Source of the DNA: Nitrospirota bacterium
Lineage (GTDB): Bacteria > Nitrospirota > Thermodesulfovibrionia > UBA6902
DNA: 45,285 nt
Assembly: GCA_016222905.1 (NCBI GenBank)
Contig: JACRPZ010000032.1
Span: 1-45,285 of the forward strand
Direction of reading: 5' to 3'
Position 1 is the stretch's first letter; every line of letters starts with the position of its first letter. Made by a program: the position numbers and the translations under genes. The notes beneath the pieces are model-generated. The model was given only the letters and a program-made list of their open reading frames with translations. It did no database searches and had not been told where the DNA came from. Positions 42,522 through 45,285 of this stretch are shown one piece after another.

Positions 42522-43901
42522 TCAACAAACCGCTTCTTGAATTGACTCTGCTGTTATCTGAATGAGTTTTTTCAATTCCTGATTGGAGATGCTCAGAGGC
42601 GGCATCAGCACAATGACATTCCCCAGCGGCCTTATGAGAAGTCCCTTATCACGCGCAATGTTGCAGACCTTTACCCCCATCTTATCTTCAAGAGGATAAG
42701 GCTCTTTGGTCTTTTTATCTCTCACAAGTTCTATCCCTGTCATAAACCCTTTTTGCCTTACATCGCCGACGTTAGGTAATTCCGCTATCCTGCTCAGGCC
42801 GTTCCTTAAGATCTCTATCTTCCCTTCCATCTTCTTCAGAGTTCTTTCGCTCTTGAATAACTGAAGGTTTGCCAGAGCAGCCGCGCATGCAAGCTGGTTG
42901 CCTGTGTATGTATGTCCATGAAAGAATGTTTTGAAATCTTTGTATCTGCCAAGAAATGCGCTGTAGATCTTTTCTGTTGTCATGGTAGCCGCAAGGGGCA
43001 GGTAGCCGCCTGTAATCCCCTTTGCAATACAGAGGATATCAGGCCTAACGCCTTCATGTTCGCAAGCGAACATCTTTCCTGTCCTGCCAAAACCTGTTGC
43101 CACCTCATCAGCGATCATCAGAATATTATATTTATTGCAGAGCTTCCTTACGCCTTTAAGATAGCCGGGCGGAGACACTATCATACCTCCGGCTCCCTGA
43201 ACCATCGGCTCAATGATCAAGGCCGCTATCTCTTTGTGATGTTTCTTTAATGTATCCTCCATCTTTGCCAAACAGTAGAGTTTGCAGGAAGGATGCTTTC
43301 TTTTAAGTTCACAACGATAACAGTAGGACGATGGAACATTATATGTCTTAAAAAGCAGGGGGGAGAATATGTTATGAAAGAGGTCGATCCCTCCGACACT
43401 TACCGCGCCTACAGTGTCTCCGTGATAGGCATTCTTAAGAGACACAAACATCTTCTTCTCTCTAATGCCTTTATGCTGCCAGTACTGATATGCAATCTTA
43501 AGCGCTATCTCTACGGATGTTGACCCGTTATCGGAATAAAATACCCTTGAGAGTTCCCGGTTGCGGGTTACCGGCTGCGGATTAACAGTTTGCACAAGTT
43601 TTTCCGCAAGCTCAATTGCAGGCGGATGCGTAAGGCCAAGCAAGGTTGAGTGGCTGATTTTATCAATCTGCTCTTTTATAGCTGTGTCTATCTCTTTCTT
43701 CCTATGACCGTGAACTGTTACCCATATAGATGAAACACCGTCAATATACCACCTGCCTGTTATGTCTTTAAGAAAAGAACCTCGGCCTTCAGTGATTATT
43801 ACAGGACTCTCCTCACACCACTCCTTCATCTGGGTAAAAGGGTGCCACAGATGTTTTTTGTCGAGCCTTTCAAGCCGCTTTTTACGGGATTTGATATTCA
43901 T
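42522..43901 (-). CDS. bioA: adenosylmethionine-8-amino-7-oxononanoate aminotransferase
   Basis: Class III PLP aminotransferase making diaminopelargonate in biotin synthesis, with SAM as amino donor. 459 residues. HLWHPFTQMKEW near the N-terminus is BioA-specific. Others: DGVSSIWVTVHGHRKKEI, SDNGSTSVEIALKIAYQYW, LIADEVATGFGRTGKMFACEHEGVRPDILCIAKGITGGYLPLAAT with the PLP Lys, and FFHGHTYTGNQLACAAALANL. Between LVQTV and LSRVFYSD residues about 106-116 come from a heptamer array. No other bio gene is in the window. Confidence 0.95.
   Translation of the reverse strand: MNIKSRKKRLERLDKKHLWHPFTQMKEWCEESPVIITEGRGSFLKDITGRWYIDGVSSIWVTVHGHRKKEIDTAIKEQIDKISHSTLLGLTHPPAIELAEKLVQTVNPQPVTRNRELSRVFYSDNGSTSVEIALKIAYQYWQHKGIREKKMFVSLKNAYHGDTVGAVSVGGIDLFHNIFSPLLFKTYNVPSSYCYRCELKRKHPSCKLYCLAKMEDTLKKHHKEIAALIIEPMVQGAGGMIVSPPGYLKGVRKLCNKYNILMIADEVATGFGRTGKMFACEHEGVRPDILCIAKGITGGYLPLAATMTTEKIYSAFLGRYKDFKTFFHGHTYTGNQLACAAALANLQLFKSERTLKKMEGKIEILRNGLSRIAELPNVGDVRQKGFMTGIELVRDKKTKEPYPLEDKMGVKVCNIARDKGLLIRPLGNVIVLMPPLSISNQELKKLIQITAESIQEAVC
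43552..43586. repeat. heptanucleotide tandem array inside bioA
   Basis: Five 7-base units with a GGTTrCs pattern on the plus strand, clearest GGTTGCG and GGTTACC. It encodes NPQPVTRNREL immediately before the conserved SRVFYSDNGS. The frame is kept. Confidence 0.75.
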
Positions 43902-44095
43902 TATTAAGTTGTTGGTTCTTAGGTACTTCCGAGCCTTTATTATTATTTCCCTATGGAATATTAGTCACCTGAAGTATGATAAAGATATCAATAAGAACCG
44001 TCAAGGTGGCGGCTGATTATTCTTTACATATTATTTAGGCTTCTGATATTATCGGAAAACTACATAATAACTGGTTAAATGCAGGAGATTATTAA

Positions 44096-44785
44096 ATGAT
44101 ATTACCACCCCCTGAATTAATTCTCGGAGTTTTATTTTTTATTTGTATGGGGCTTTTTATTCTATGGAGTAACAGGCATGGAATGCGCCCCTATTACGAA
44201 TCATTAGACTCACTTAAGCGCTATTTTCCGGGTACTCTCGATACAAAGAAAAAATTCTGGGCTGACCTTCCTACCTTTGTGGGACAGTATTCGGGATATC
44301 AGTTTACTGTTATTTACGGACGACCTGGCGAGTTTGGGTCTCCAAACAAATTGTGGTTGTACTGTCGCAAATTAGATCAAACCGGGCAAACTGCAACCGA
44401 AGACCTAAAAAGAAGACAACATCAACAAATCATTTCAGACGGCTGGACATATGCCTCACACAACAATAACGAACTCCGAGCACATAGAGATTTTAAGCTC
44501 CCACTTGATCCAGAAATGATAAAGCGAACATTGGAAAATTTGACAGCAGCAGAAAGAGGAGATATTAAGACTTCTCCAAGTACTATGGTTGAACTTGAAA
44601 CGGATAAATTAGGGAATAGGGCAAAAAAGAGGAAGGCGGCACTGCTCCATGCTGTGATAAATGTCTTCATAATAGGTTTAGTGTACAGTCAGATCGGCGG
44701 AGGAATTTTTGCTCATATTATTGCTGCACTTCTTATAGTTGAAAGTGCTGGCTTTATTATATATACGTTGAAATTCAAGAAATAG
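44096..44785 (+). CDS. hypothetical membrane protein
   Basis: 229 residues. One N-terminal helix (about 5-25, ELILGVLFFICMGLFILWS) and a C-terminal hairpin (about 182-225) flank a soluble middle with FVGQYSGYQFTVIYGRPGEF and many Lys/Arg. Unknown family. GGAG precedes the ATG. Orientation is divergent from bioA, with 194 bases between that show no clear signal. Confidence 0.6.
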   Translation: MILPPPELILGVLFFICMGLFILWSNRHGMRPYYESLDSLKRYFPGTLDTKKKFWADLPTFVGQYSGYQFTVIYGRPGEFGSPNKLWLYCRKLDQTGQTATEDLKRRQHQQIISDGWTYASHNNNELRAHRDFKLPLDPEMIKRTLENLTAAERGDIKTSPSTMVELETDKLGNRAKKRKAALLHAVINVFIIGLVYSQIGGGIFAHIIAALLIVESAGFIIYTLKFKK

Positions 44786-44889
44786 GAAATGTAACATTTA
44801 ACAACCAAATCCACTGGACAGCGAATAGTCGCTTTTTGATTTCAACTATCGGTTGTAGCTACCAGTGATTTAGATCGTTACATATCTGA

Positions 44890-45036
44890 CTATCTCTCCA
44901 CTTTAATTCTTCCTCTTCCCTCTACAACCTCTCCTTTCACCCCGCAAGGCACTTTCTCTTTTTTCTTTAAACGCAGATATCCTTCCTGCAGCAGCTTCCT
45001 ATGTTCGTGATATACTGGTGTTAAGTACAAACTGTA
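44890..45036 (-). pseudogene. C-terminal gene remnant
   Basis: A 48-codon open stretch after an in-frame TAA, with no ATG. It reads LTPVYHEHRKLLQEGYLRL, then a Lys/Glu-rich end to a TAG. It looks like the tail of a gene cut off by insertion of the repeat and transposable element to its right. I cannot name the family. The rest of the 434-base gap from 44786 to 45219 holds only the repeat below. Confidence 0.35.
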
Positions 45037-45074
45037 TTAAGAGCCTCTTGCAAAAATCAAAAAACAGCCGATTA

Positions 45075-45149
45075 TGTCATGGTGAGCTTGTCGAACCATG
45101 TAATGAAATCAATATCATATAAACACCCTTCGACAGGCTCAGGGTGACA
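45075..45149. repeat. palindromic REP-like repeat
   Basis: Arms TGTCATGGTGAGCTTGTCGA and (inverted) TCGACAGGCTCAGGGTGACA, with 20-odd bases between. They match at most positions. It is a widely dispersed bacterial repeat type (from memory). It lies between the gene remnant and the transposase start. Confidence 0.75.
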
Positions 45150-45219
45150 ATTTGAGACTGCTGAAAAAGACTGGCATTAAGTTTGCATAAATAAAGCAAA
45201 CATAAAGTCAGGAGGGACG

Positions 45220-45285
45220 ATGATAAAGAAGGATTACGGGCAGGTCAGTTTCTACAGCTATATATACGACGCGGTAATACCGAAA
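45220..45285 (+). CDS. start of a probable transposase, cut by the window edge
   Basis: 22 codons (MIKKDYGQVSFYSYIYDAVI, then PK) preceded by AGGAGGG. The wording resembles the N-terminus of IS1182/IS5-like transposases, which begin with a short basic stretch and a SFYDxxxxxxIPKDHxLR segment. This rests on few residues. The sequence upstream (45160-45205) would be the left end of the element. Confidence 0.5.
   Translation, partial: MIKKDYGQVSFYSYIYDAVIPK

Overview
The window looks like a chromosomal contig from an anaerobic, LPS-bearing Gram-negative bacterium, most likely Nitrospirota (Thermodesulfovibrionia-like) or a deltaproteobacterial relative. Lipid A/Kdo genes, two type IV pilus operons with a PilQ secretin, selA, a TrpB2-type tryptophan synthase and many short dispersed repeats fit that picture. 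The assignment is inference from gene content. Nearly all core genes are intact.

Layout. 0.1-2.3 kb: accessory genes (small membrane protein, NucS/DUF4268-like nuclease, ORF6N protein). 2.4-7.6 kb (minus): lpxB-msbA-waaA-lpxK, lipid A disaccharide synthesis, flipping, Kdo transfer and 4'-phosphorylation. 7.8-11 kb: two unknowns, ettA and an unannotated 26-residue Cys/Lys gene with its own terminator. 11.1-19.7 kb (minus): pilB-pilT-pilC-pilS-pilR-trpB2, then tRNA-Leu. 20-22.8 kb: TauE/SafE permease, selA and a small zinc ribbon. 22.8-27.7 kb (minus): TPR lipoprotein-ispE-tRNA-Gln-prs-rplY-pth. 28-31.6 kb (plus): heptose kinase, then an S8 protease lipoprotein with a Gly-Gly-Cys/TM/Arg sorting tail, directly followed by a CPBP intramembrane protease. 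31.6-33.9 kb: a compact toxin-antitoxin cluster (vapBC, a second vapBC on the other strand, DUF4160 plus a broken DUF2442) with a 225-bp direct repeat inside and an inverted repeat pair around it. 34-42.2 kb (minus): pilM-N-O-P-Q followed by two secreted lipoproteins. 42.5-43.9 kb: bioA. 44-45.3 kb: membrane protein, gene debris, a palindromic repeat and the first codons of a probable transposase.

How it fits together. The two pil operons supply the assembly ATPase (PilB), retraction ATPase (PilT), platform (PilC), alignment complex (PilMNOP), secretin (PilQ) and a sensor/regulator pair (PilSR). No pilin gene lies in the window. The LPS genes and the heptose kinase build lipid A and inner core.

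Most noteworthy: (1) a one-substrate/one-enzyme sorting pair resembling JDVT-CTERM/MrtJ; (2) degenerate heptanucleotide tandem arrays inside the reading frames of lpxK, waaA and bioA and at the 3' end of the TPR gene, with different sequences but the same 7-nt period; (3) the 225-bp direct repeat around vapBC2 whose edge is exactly the break in the DUF2442 gene; (4) a tiny Cys/Lys protein gene with a strong ribosome binding site; (5) several families of dispersed inverted-repeat elements inserted within operons.
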